Assembly: GCF_001693735.1 (NCBI RefSeq) | Contig: NZ_LWDV01000010.1 | Span: 616,552-680,551 of the forward strand | Direction of reading: 5' to 3' | Length of the DNA: 64,000 nt | Source of the DNA: Orenia metallireducens | Lineage (GTDB): Bacteria; Bacillota; Halanaerobiia; Halobacteroidales; Halobacteroidaceae | Part shown: in pieces, positions 56,323 to 64,000 of the stretch | How the letters are laid out: each line of letters starts with the position of its first letter | Numbering within the stretch: the first letter of the stretch is position 1 | Program-made: the position numbers and the translations under genes | The notes under the pieces: generated by a model | What the model saw: the letters and a program-made list of their open reading frames with translations, nothing else | Databases searched by the model: none | What the model was told of the DNA's origin: nothing

Positions 56323-57195
56323 TTAAATAACTCCCTGCTCTTCCTCTAATACCGCCTCTAAAGATTTAATAGCAACCTCTATCTGCTCTAAAGATGGTTC
56401 TCTAGTAGTTAACTTTTGCAAATACAGACCAGGTAAAGCTACTAATTTAAATAATCTATTTGCCTTCTTTTTCCCTGCCTGCTTAATTAACTCATAAGAG
56501 AGACCAGCCACAACTGGTAATAAGGCAATATGAATTAAAATTCTATTAAGCAAAGTTGGTTTCCCAAAAAATGAAAACAACAGTACACTCATCATCATTA
56601 CAACCAATAAGAAGTTAGTTCCACATCTTGGATGAAGAGTAGAAAAACTCTGCGCATTCTCTGGTGTTAAAGGTAATTTAGATTCATAATTATGAATTAC
56701 TTTATGCTCTGCTCCATGATATTGAAAGACTCTCTTGATATCCTCTAATCTAGATATAGCTAATATATATATTAAAAAGAAGGAAACCTTAATAATGCCT
56801 TCACTTAAATTCAATAATACAACTGAAGTAATATTATTCTCTAAAAATGAAACTAATAATGCTGGCAATGCCACAAAAAGTCCAATCGCTAGACCAAATG
56901 AAACACCCATAGAACTTATTAATTCCCAAAATGTCAACTCTTCTTCCTCTTCACTGAACTGATTTGCAGAAAAAGTCAAAGCCTGTAAACCTAAAATCAA
57001 TGATTGGAATAAAGCCACTACCCCTCTAACAATTGGCCATTTTAAGAATTTAAATTTATCACTTAGTACTTTCAGCTTTCTTCTATCTAAGACTATCTGT
57101 CCATCTTCTTTACGGACTGCTATAGCCACATGATTCTTTCCTCTCATCATAACCCCTTCAATAACAGCCTGACCACCATATTGAGTTTTAGCCAT
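56323..57195 (-). CDS. DUF1385 membrane protein (YqhQ family)
   Basis: The 290-residue protein matches DUF1385: YGGQAVIEGVMMRGKNHVAI at the start, then four or so membrane helices, then the conserved AEHKVIHNYE and HPRCGTNFLLVVM. The family's function is unknown. It often lies between rpmE and prfA in Firmicutes, as here. The ATG at 57195 has GGGGGGAG upstream. Confidence 0.92.
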   Translation of the reverse strand: MAKTQYGGQAVIEGVMMRGKNHVAIAVRKEDGQIVLDRRKLKVLSDKFKFLKWPIVRGVVALFQSLILGLQALTFSANQFSEEEEELTFWELISSMGVSFGLAIGLFVALPALLVSFLENNITSVVLLNLSEGIIKVSFFLIYILAISRLEDIKRVFQYHGAEHKVIHNYESKLPLTPENAQSFSTLHPRCGTNFLLVVMMMSVLLFSFFGKPTLLNRILIHIALLPVVAGLSYELIKQAGKKKANRLFKLVALPGLYLQKLTTREPSLEQIEVAIKSLEAVLEEEQGVI

Positions 57196-57324
57196 CTATC
57201 TCCCCCCTATACTGAAATTTTTAGTCTTCTGATTATAATTTTATCACTTTATTGAGATAAGCTAAAGTTGAAATTTATATCTATTACTTTAAAAAAAGCA
57301 TAATCTAATTAACTATACCGAATA

Positions 57325-57355
57325 TAAAAAAGAGCAGAGCATTTAGCTCTGCTAC
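57325..57355 (-). terminator. intrinsic terminator after rpmE
   Basis: On the minus strand AGCAGAGC-TAAAT-GCTCTGCT then CTTTTTTATA, 6 bases after the stop. Confidence 0.93.
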
Positions 57356-57360
57356 CTTTA

Positions 57361-57564
57361 TTATTCGCCAATTCCATATTTCTCTTTGAATCTTGCGATT
57401 CTTCCACCTTTAGCAGATGTTTTCTGCTTACCTGTATAGAATGGATGACAGTTGGAACAAATCTCCACCTTCATGTCACCTGTTGTAGTTTTAGTTTCAA
57501 AAACTTCTCCACAAGCACATGTTATAGTTGCATCTGTATATTCTGGATGGATTTCTTTTTTCAT
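57361..57564 (-). CDS. rpmE: 50S ribosomal protein bL31 (zinc type)
   Basis: The 67-residue protein begins MKKEIHPEY and has the Zn-binding cysteines CAC and CSNC (C16, C18, C37, C40), so it is the Zn-containing form. HPFYTGKQKT and GRIARFKEKYG are family-typical. I start at the ATG at 57564 behind GAGGTG; the longer in-frame start at 57609 adds 15 residues foreign to bL31. Confidence 0.96.
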   Translation of the reverse strand: MKKEIHPEYTDATITCACGEVFETKTTTGDMKVEICSNCHPFYTGKQKTSAKGGRIARFKEKYGIGE

Positions 57565-57654
57565 TTTGCTCACCTCTTTCCTTTGCCATCTAAGTAAATA
57601 CTCGTTCAATATTTCAACTTTTACATTATAACATAGTTAAAAAACTATTGCAAC

Positions 57655-58479
57655 TTAATCTAAATAAGTCAATGGGTTTATAGCTCTATCTCTGATTCTA
57701 ATTTCAAAGTGTAAATGAGGTCCTGTACTCCGACCAGTACTACCAGAATAAGCAATTACCTGTCCTTGATAAACTCTTTCTCCTACTCTAACTAGCAATC
57801 TAGAATTATGGGCATAACGGGTAGAAACTCCATTTCCATGATCAATATAGATGGCCTTACCATAACCTGAAAGATACCTACTTTGTGTCACTACTCCACT
57901 TTTAGCAGCTCTAACTACAGAACCCTTGGGAGCAGCAATATCTATACCTTTATGCATTCTTCCCCACCGTGATCCAAAAGGGGAAGTAATTCTTTTATAT
58001 CTTGTTGGCCAAATAAAACTTCTTTCTTGATTAATGCTACCACTAGTAGAATAACTCTTGGACTGGCTAATTGGAATTATTAATGAATCACCAATTTGAA
58101 TTAAATTGGGGTGCTCTATATTATTAGCTTTAGTCAATTCATAACTACTAATATTATATCCCTGTGCAATACTCCAAATTGTTTCCCCAGGTTTTATCTT
58201 ATGAATAATAACGTTATCATCTGGAATATTTAATTTCTGTCCAACTACAATAATGTCCTTATCAGAAAGACTGGGATTAAAGCTTAGAAGCAGGGATAAA
58301 TTAATATTAAATTTTTTACTTATCTTCCAGAGCGTATCCCCTGTCTTTACTTCATATCTAAAATAAATTAAATGGTTCTTAACTCTATTAGAATCTAAAT
58401 CCAAGTCCATTCTTGCCTCAACATCTGGTAGTGGTGTTATCAGCAATAATAAACTGATAACAATTAAAATTTTCTTCAT
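57655..58479 (-). CDS. LysM-domain M23 peptidoglycan endopeptidase
   Basis: The 274-residue exported protein has a signal peptide (about 1-22), two LysM repeats (about 42-86 and 91-137) that bind peptidoglycan, and a complete LytM/M23 domain (165-273). Metal and catalytic residues are intact: H176 and D180 in MHKGIDIA, H255 and H257 in PHLHFEI. It should cut peptide cross-links, in contrast to the degenerate M23 domain of the SpoIIQ-like protein. It lies between rho and rpmE. Confidence 0.92.
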   Translation of the reverse strand: MKKILIVISLLLLITPLPDVEARMDLDLDSNRVKNHLIYFRYEVKTGDTLWKISKKFNINLSLLLSFNPSLSDKDIIVVGQKLNIPDDNVIIHKIKPGETIWSIAQGYNISSYELTKANNIEHPNLIQIGDSLIIPISQSKSYSTSGSINQERSFIWPTRYKRITSPFGSRWGRMHKGIDIAAPKGSVVRAAKSGVVTQSRYLSGYGKAIYIDHGNGVSTRYAHNSRLLVRVGERVYQGQVIAYSGSTGRSTGPHLHFEIRIRDRAINPLTYLD

Positions 58480-58547
58480 TTTTTCACCTCTAAAATTATC
58501 TCAAGTAGTTTCAATCTTATAACTACAAGTTATCAGTAAGATACAAC

Positions 58548-59795
58548 TTAAAATATCTTCTGGAGAGACTTCAACATTGTCTTATTATCCTTACTTGCTT
58601 TTAATTGTTTGATAAAAGAATCAATAATTTCACTTGGATTATTACTATTCATATTTCTTCTTATCTTCCACATTGTATCAAGTTCTGCTTCTGATAATAA
58701 TAATTCTTCTTTTCTAGTACCTGAAAGATTAACATCGATTGCAGGAAATAATCTCTTTTGGGCCAAATTACGACTTAAATGAAGCTCCATATTTCCTGTA
58801 CCCTTAAACTCTTCATAAATCACATCATCCATTCTACTTCCCGTCTCTACTAAAGCAGTAGCTAATATAGTTAAACTTCCACCTTCTTCAATATTCCTAG
58901 CTGCTCCAAAGAACCTTTTAGGCTTATGAAGTGCTGTTGGATCTAATCCTCCTGATAAAGTACGACCACTTGATGGAATAGTAACATTGTAAGCCCTAGC
59001 TAACCTAGTTATGCTATCTAATAAGATAATAACATTTTGTTTCTGCTCTACTAACCTTTTCGCTTTCTCTAAGACCAGTTCTGATACATTGATATGATTT
59101 TGCGGTGGTTCATCGAAGGTAGAACAGATTACCTCTGCATCAACAGAGCGTCGCATATCAGTGACCTCTTCAGGACGTTCATCTATTAATAGAATCATTA
59201 ATTTAGCTTCTGGAAAATTAGTTGTAATACTATTAGCTATCTTCTTTAATAATACAGTCTTACCTGCTTTTGGTGGAGCAACAATTAACCCCCGTTGTCC
59301 CATTCCAATTGGAGCTATTAGATCTATTAAACGACTAGAAATTTCACTAGCATCATGCTCTAGAGTTATTCTCTTTTGTGGATATAAAGGGGTCAAATCT
59401 TCAAAATGGGGTCGTTGTTGAGCTAATTCAGGGCTTTGATAATTGACAGCCTCTATTCTAAGTAAAGCAAAATATCGTTCATTCTCTTTAGGTTGTCGGA
59501 CTTGACCTGAAACTACATCTCCATTTCTTAAATCAAAACGGCGTATTTGAGAAGCTGATATGTAGATATCATCTGTACTAGGTACATACTTAGATGGTCT
59601 TAAAAATCCATACCCATCAGGAAGTATCTCTAGTACACCTTCAGCAAAGATTAATCCTCCCTTCTCAGTTTCAACCTTTAAGATTTCAAAGATTAATTCT
59701 TTTTTCTTTAATCTAGTATAACCAGTAATTCCTAAAGTTTTTGCAATTTCATATAATTCTGTTATAGTCTTCCCTTCTAATTCAGTAATATTCAT
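58548..59795 (-). CDS. rho: transcription termination factor Rho
   Basis: Rho is the hexameric RNA helicase that ends transcription. The 415-residue protein has the N-terminal helical domain ([18 protein letters not shown]), the RNA-binding cold-shock-like domain ([20 protein letters not shown]), Walker [14 protein letters not shown], Walker [17 protein letters not shown], and the secondary RNA site. There is no large insertion. The ATG at 59795 has GAGGGAG upstream. Confidence 0.97.
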   Translation of the reverse strand: MNITELEGKTITELYEIAKTLGITGYTRLKKKELIFEILKVETEKGGLIFAEGVLEILPDGYGFLRPSKYVPSTDDIYISASQIRRFDLRNGDVVSGQVRQPKENERYFALLRIEAVNYQSPELAQQRPHFEDLTPLYPQKRITLEHDASEISSRLIDLIAPIGMGQRGLIVAPPKAGKTVLLKKIANSITTNFPEAKLMILLIDERPEEVTDMRRSVDAEVICSTFDEPPQNHINVSELVLEKAKRLVEQKQNVIILLDSITRLARAYNVTIPSSGRTLSGGLDPTALHKPKRFFGAARNIEEGGSLTILATALVETGSRMDDVIYEEFKGTGNMELHLSRNLAQKRLFPAIDVNLSGTRKEELLLSEAELDTMWKIRRNMNSNNPSEIIDSFIKQLKASKDNKTMLKSLQKIF

Positions 59796-59812
59796 TAAGA
59801 ATAACTCCCTCT

Positions 59813-60823
59813 CTAAAAATTAATTCCCAATTTAAAAAGTAAATATACTCCAAAAAGATAAACTGCTGTTATTGCAATAGAGTCCCATCCTACTGTTAAG
59901 AAAGTCTTTTTAGAACGATAAAAGAGACCTATTACTGCAATTCCACTTAATATCAATCCTAAGATAGCTGTTATAGTATGAGTTAAAGATACCCCAGCCA
60001 ATACAGACCCTCCCTGATAAAAAATATCTGAAACTAAAATGATTACCATATTAAATATATTACTTCCAAAGACATTTCCGACAGCAATATCATAAGCATT
60101 AATTCTAATTGCTGATATAGAAGCAACTACTTCAGGCAATGAAGTTGCTGCAGCAACCAAGATACTTCCCATAAAAGTTGCATCAAGCCCACTTATTCTA
60201 GCAATTTTATCGGCCGAAGATGATAGATATATCCCAGAAATTATTATAAATACAGCCGCAATAACAAAACCTATTATCGCCTTCTTTAATGACGTCTCGC
60301 TCTCTGTCAACTCTTCTTCTATTTCACTTTCTAATTTATTCTTCTTCTCATAACGATATATCAAACGTGCTCCAACTATATAAGTCAAAAAGATTATAAT
60401 AGCACCTAAACCTACTCCAAATAGTTCTACATTAAAATCACTTAATTTATTAACTAAGATAAATAAAGTAGCAAATCCAGCTAATAACATTCCTAATAAT
60501 GCAGATAAGATATGTTTAGAATGAACTCTAAGCATAAATGGTCCTGCCCCATGTATTAAATCAACTAAAGCAAGAATCATCAAATTAAAGGTATTACTAC
60601 CAAAAACATTTCCGATTGCAATATCAGGAGCACCAATTAAAGAGGCTGTACCACTACTAACCATCTCCGGCAAAGAAGTGGCACCTGCTACTAGAATACT
60701 CCCTACTAGGGCTTGCCCTAAACCTGTTTTATCAGCAATAACATCTCCATAATCTGATAATTTAGTTCCGGCAATTATTATAACTGTTGCTGATATTAAA
60801 AAGACAATCCATAATTCTAACAA
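59813..60823 (-). CDS. calcium/sodium antiporter (CaCA family, YrbG-like)
   Basis: The 336-residue protein has about ten membrane helices with the two inverted alpha-repeats of Na+/Ca2+ exchangers: [16 protein letters not shown] with [11 protein letters not shown], and [16 protein letters not shown] with [11 protein letters not shown]. An acidic cytoplasmic loop ([15 protein letters not shown]) joins the halves. The ion pair is inferred from the family. The start is TTG at 60823 after GGGAGG. It lies between glpX and rho. Confidence 0.9.
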   Translation of the reverse strand: MLELWIVFLISATVIIIAGTKLSDYGDVIADKTGLGQALVGSILVAGATSLPEMVSSGTASLIGAPDIAIGNVFGSNTFNLMILALVDLIHGAGPFMLRVHSKHILSALLGMLLAGFATLFILVNKLSDFNVELFGVGLGAIIIFLTYIVGARLIYRYEKKNKLESEIEEELTESETSLKKAIIGFVIAAVFIIISGIYLSSSADKIARISGLDATFMGSILVAAATSLPEVVASISAIRINAYDIAVGNVFGSNIFNMVIILVSDIFYQGGSVLAGVSLTHTITAILGLILSGIAVIGLFYRSKKTFLTVGWDSIAITAVYLFGVYLLFKLGINF

Positions 60824-60914
60824 CTCTATTCCTCCCGTTTGTAAATAAGTTACTATTTTTCATTATCTAAGAAATTCATTATTAATTATACCATTTTATC
60901 TAGCAATCAGTCAA

Positions 60915-61901
60915 TTAAAATTCCTGACCGAAAGGTAAAGGCTTTTGATCTAAACAGTGAATTGCTTCAACCAATCTCATAGTTCCTGTCTTAGAACGCA
61001 TAACTAAAGAATGAGTGATAGCCTTATTTCCTTGGAATCTAACCCCCTCTAACATCTCACCATCGGTAACTCCAGTAGCTGAGAAGATAATCTCATCACC
61101 AGCAGCCAAATCTTCTAATCTTAAAGCTGCATTGACATCTTCAATTCCCATCTCTTTAGCACGTTCTACCTCTTCATCATTTCTTGGAATCAACCTAGCC
61201 TGCATATCTCCACCTATACACTTTAATCCAGCAGCTGCTAATACCCCTTCTGGAGCACCACCAATTCCCATCATTATATCTACCCCTGTATCAGGTAATG
61301 CTGTAGCTAAAGCCCCAGCTACATCTCCGTCTTTGATTAATTTAATTCTAGCTCCCACTCTTCTTACTTGCTCTATTAGTCCATCTGCTCCACGGTGGCG
61401 AGGCTTGTCTAATATTACTACTGTAATATCTTCAACTGCTTTACTTTTAGCTTTAGCAACAGCTTTAACATTCTCTTCTACAGAACGGTCAATATCAATT
61501 GCTCCTTTAGCTTCTGGACCTACAGCAATTTTGTTCATATACATATCTGGAGCATGTAATAAAGATCCATGTGAAGCCACTGCCAAAACTGACAAGGCAT
61601 TAGGACGCCCTTCTGCAATAATTGTTGTTCCTTCTAAAGGATCTACTGCTATATCAACCTTAGGAACCTCTCCATCTCTAGTTCCAATCTTCTCACCAAT
61701 ATATAACATAGGAGCTTCATCAATCTCTCCTTCTCCAATTACTACCTCTCCATCTATATCTATAGTATCAAACATCCCTCTCATTGCATCTACTGCTGCT
61801 TGATCTGCTGAATCTTTATCTCCTCTTCCCATCCATCTTGCTGAAGCAATTGCTGCTGCCTCTGTTACCCTAACAAATTCAATCGCTAATTCTCTTTGCA
61901 T
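60915..61901 (-). CDS. glpX: class II fructose-1,6-bisphosphatase
   Basis: GlpX dephosphorylates fructose-1,6-bisphosphate in gluconeogenesis. The 328-residue protein has [20 protein letters not shown], the metal-binding [15 protein letters not shown] and [23 protein letters not shown] and [12 protein letters not shown]. It follows fba, its metabolic partner, by about 170 bases with a terminator between. The ATG has GGGGGGA upstream. Confidence 0.96.
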   Translation of the reverse strand: MQRELAIEFVRVTEAAAIASARWMGRGDKDSADQAAVDAMRGMFDTIDIDGEVVIGEGEIDEAPMLYIGEKIGTRDGEVPKVDIAVDPLEGTTIIAEGRPNALSVLAVASHGSLLHAPDMYMNKIAVGPEAKGAIDIDRSVEENVKAVAKAKSKAVEDITVVILDKPRHRGADGLIEQVRRVGARIKLIKDGDVAGALATALPDTGVDIMMGIGGAPEGVLAAAGLKCIGGDMQARLIPRNDEEVERAKEMGIEDVNAALRLEDLAAGDEIIFSATGVTDGEMLEGVRFQGNKAITHSLVMRSKTGTMRLVEAIHCLDQKPLPFGQEF

Positions 61902-62017
61902 TATATATTATCCCCCCTATTATTGATAAATTATTAATTATTTTTATAAAATTCCATCTAATTCAAATAATATAAAATTATATACATTAGACGTATAACT
62001 TTTATTATTTTAAACAG

Positions 62018-62050
62018 AAAAAAGGGCAGAACAAATTCTGCACCTTTTTG
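62018..62050 (-). terminator. intrinsic terminator after fba
   Basis: On the minus strand AAAGGTGCAGAA-TTTG-TTCTGCCCTTTTTTCT. Good stem and T-tract about 25 bases after the stop. Confidence 0.88.
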
Positions 62051-62075
62051 AAAAAATAGTATGTTATTTTGTAAA

Positions 62076-62930
62076 TTAAGCTTTATTAGCACTACCAAAA
62101 GTATCGATTTTCTCTTTGGCAGCTTCAATGATTCCAGCTTTACCTGGTCCAATGATTTTACGTGGATCATATACTTTTGTATCATTTGCAATTACCTCAC
62201 GTACAATCTTTGTCCAAGCTTGTTGGAATTCAGTATTTACATTAATCTTACAAGTTCCAGAATTAATTGCTTCTTTAATATCTTCAGTTGGAATACCCGT
62301 TCCTCCATGTAATACTTGAGGAATATCAGCAAGATTTCTAATTTCTTTCATTTCATCAAAACCTAAATCAGGCTCTCCTTGGTATGGTCCATGAACAGAA
62401 CCTAAAGCTGGTGCTAATGCATCGATACCAGTCTTTTCAACTAACTCTTTACATTCTTGAGGATCTGCATATTTAATGCCCCCAACTATACCATCTTCTT
62501 CTCCACCTACAGTACCTAATTCAGCTTCAACAGATGCACCCTTTGCATGTGCATAGTCAACTACTTTCTTAGTAGTAGCAATATTCTCTTCAAGTGGATG
62601 ATGAGATGCATCAATCATAACAGATGTAAATCCAGCATCAATTGCTGCTTTACAGTTTTCAAAACTTGTTCCATGGTCTAAATGAAGTGCAACAGGGATA
62701 GTAATATTCATATCTTCTAATAAACCTGTTACCATATTTACTACAGTTTTGAATCCACCCATATAACGAGCAGCACCTTCAGATACTCCTAAAATAACAG
62801 GTGACTTCTTAGCTTCACAAGCCTCTAAAATAGCTTGAGTCCACTCTAAGTTATTGATATTAAACTGCCCTACTGCATACTTCTCTTCTTTTGCCTTGTT
62901 CAACATGTCAGTCATTGATACTAATGCCAT
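62076..62930 (-). CDS. fba: class II fructose-bisphosphate aldolase
   Basis: The enzyme splits fructose-1,6-bisphosphate reversibly. The 284-residue protein has the Zn-binding [11 protein letters not shown] and the second site around [14 protein letters not shown], then [14 protein letters not shown] and LHGGTGIP, a standard class II FBA/GatY pattern. The ATG at 62930 has AAGGAGG upstream. A short stem (TAAAGAAG / CTTCTTTA) lies in the leader. Confidence 0.95.
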   Translation of the reverse strand: MALVSMTDMLNKAKEEKYAVGQFNINNLEWTQAILEACEAKKSPVILGVSEGAARYMGGFKTVVNMVTGLLEDMNITIPVALHLDHGTSFENCKAAIDAGFTSVMIDASHHPLEENIATTKKVVDYAHAKGASVEAELGTVGGEEDGIVGGIKYADPQECKELVEKTGIDALAPALGSVHGPYQGEPDLGFDEMKEIRNLADIPQVLHGGTGIPTEDIKEAINSGTCKINVNTEFQQAWTKIVREVIANDTKVYDPRKIIGPGKAGIIEAAKEKIDTFGSANKA

Positions 62931-63322
62931 AATCTTATAACCTCCTTAAAATTTTCAATAATTATTATTCCATAAAGAAGAATTAAAATCCTTCTTTAAT
63001 TTTAGTTTTTTCGACATTTTTTGAAGAAGTAGATCTCATAAAGAATTTAATCGATACAATCTGCTGTAAAATAGTATGTTTATTATAATATTCCTGATAA
63101 GTATATTAATCATGACTTCTCCCAACTAAATGTCCTATATAAAATGGTTTAATATACTATAGTATCCACTCTTCTTATATTATGACTTATAATAAGTATA
63201 GAGTCAAACAATAATTAAAAATATATTAAAGTAAATATAAATTATAAAAATATCTCACTGGGGAAAGATACTACATTTAGGAAATTTATTTTTACTTTCT
63301 CATTAACATCTAAAACTAGTCA
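62931..63322. other. 392-base gap upstream of fba
   Basis: This gap is AT-rich and shows no gene. It contains the fba ribosome site and a short leader hairpin at about 62970-63000. A TATAAT-like box occurs near 63085 on the minus strand but has no matching -35, so I do not call a promoter. Confidence 0.5.
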
Positions 63323-63964
63323 CTATAGATTTATCCCTTCTAAAGCACTTACTACACCTTCTAAAATTTTAATCTGTTTTATCTTTCTTAAAAATGCTAA
63401 ATCTTCTTTGGTCTCTGCACTTATTCTAGTTACACCATGGCACCTATTACAGGTTAGCCTTATTTCACGAGGTAACATATCTATATCAATATCCGAACTT
63501 CCACATTGGCAGACCAAACCATTAGCTTCAGCAATATCGTGTAGTTCATTTAAGACAGATAACATAATCTCAGGATTATTAAAATAATCCTCAAACTCCA
63601 ATTTATCTATCATCAACCTTAAATATTCTTCCTCTTGATCAGCCAATCTTTTTACATCTTCATAAGGTCCTAAATACCCTAATTCAGCTCCATTATCTAA
63701 GCATTTAATCTTTTTAACCCTATTGACCCAAAACTGCCCTTGGGTAAAAGAGACTCTATGTGTGGATTCACAAACCACACAAGCATATTCTAACCAATAT
63801 TTTTTAGAACTACTCTTTCCAAATACTAGTTTAGTATATCCACAACCACATTTTATTTCTAATCTATTTTTTCCTGAAAAATCAAATATACTGATCTGAT
63901 TTAATTCTAATTCTCCGCAAAGAGGACATCTCCAGGCCAGAGTAGCATTACATTGAAGTAACAT
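63323..63964 (-). CDS. uncharacterised zinc-ribbon protein
   Basis: I do not recognise the family. The 213-residue protein has several cysteine pairs that look like zinc ribbons: C13-x2-C16, C39-x-C41, C62-x2-C65, then after a helical middle (about 100-148) C152-x-C154 and C172-x2-C175. This gives two or three metal knuckles and a coiled-coil-like tail (EDLAFLRKIKQIKILEGVVS). No signal peptide or helicase/nuclease motif. The ATG at 63964 has GGAGGGGG upstream. It is the next gene before fba, across a 392-base gap, so a shared operon is uncertain. Confidence 0.65.
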   Translation of the reverse strand: MLLQCNATLAWRCPLCGELELNQISIFDFSGKNRLEIKCGCGYTKLVFGKSSSKKYWLEYACVVCESTHRVSFTQGQFWVNRVKKIKCLDNGAELGYLGPYEDVKRLADQEEEYLRLMIDKLEFEDYFNNPEIMLSVLNELHDIAEANGLVCQCGSSDIDIDMLPREIRLTCNRCHGVTRISAETKEDLAFLRKIKQIKILEGVVSALEGINL

Positions 63965-64000
63965 TATTGGCTCCCCCTCCTTTCCACTCCTTCCTTGATA

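Noticed and set aside
61015..61803. 262-codon open frame on the plus strand opposite glpX
   Set aside because: It is the antisense shadow of a highly conserved gene, rich in Ser/Pro/Ile with no family pattern and no ribosome site.
62941..63130. promoter or riboswitch in the fba leader
   Set aside because: A TATAAT box occurs but has no -35 at the right distance, and no known riboswitch core is visible.

Overview
All 64 kb are transcribed from the minus strand, so the text below follows transcription from high to low coordinates. The DNA is AT-rich (roughly two thirds A+T by eye). Three kinds of genes occur together: lipid A and outer-membrane genes (lpxA/B/C/D/I, fabZ, bamA, tamB, three skp-like genes, lptA/C/D and two lptF/G-type permeases), flagellar P- and L-ring genes (flgI, flgH, flgA), and endospore genes (spoIID, a spoIIQ-type gene, spoIIID). 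This points to a spore-forming, flagellated, two-membrane Firmicute. The c subunits of the ATP synthase carry a Na+-binding signature. Together this suggests Halanaerobiales, perhaps an Orenia- or Halobacteroides-like halophile; the taxon is an inference.

Layout. (1) 64.0-46.0 kb is a clostridial housekeeping run: a zinc-ribbon protein, fba, glpX, a Ca2+/cation antiporter, rho, a LysM-M23 endopeptidase, rpmE, a DUF1385 gene, prfA-prmC, a decayed pectate lyase, sua5/ywlC, mntP, a low-Mr phosphatase with a coiled-coil insertion, rpiB, glyA, upp, a dCMP deaminase and tagO/wecA. (2) 45.8-37.4 kb is the F-type ATP synthase operon. It starts with a sigma-A promoter and a ydaO-type (c-di-AMP) riboswitch, and contains a duplicated c subunit that has lost one of its two carboxylates. 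(3) 37.3-32.7 kb holds yueI, murA, spoIID, a degenerate spoIIQ and spoIIID, in the same order as around B. subtilis murAA-spoIID-spoIIQ-spoIIID. (4) 32.7-27.9 kb holds flgF-flgG-flgA-flgH-flgI-flgJ, the distal rod and the P/L rings. (5) 27.8-1 kb is a large outer-membrane block: an S55 peptidase, tamB, bamA, three skp/OmpH genes, lpxD, a small beta-barrel, a subtilisin-like lipoprotein, two lptF/G genes, lptD, lptC, lptA, an unusual ABC transporter pair, then lpxC-fabZ-lpxA-lpxI-lpxB.

How it fits together. LpxA/C/D/I/B and FabZ make the lipid A precursor. LptF/G/C/A/D carry LPS to the surface. BamA, TamB and the Skp paralogues build the outer membrane, and FlgH/FlgI seat the flagellum through it. 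The best candidate for an undescribed system is the pair at 3983-7169: a GlnQ-type ATPase next to an 800-residue membrane protein with a very long extracytoplasmic coiled-coil domain, which ends at a recognisable permease EAA coupling loop. It lies between lptA and lpxC and has no substrate-binding protein. The next strongest items are the hybrid c ring and the riboswitch on the ATP synthase operon.

No rRNA, tRNA, CRISPR array, intact insertion sequence or prophage was seen.
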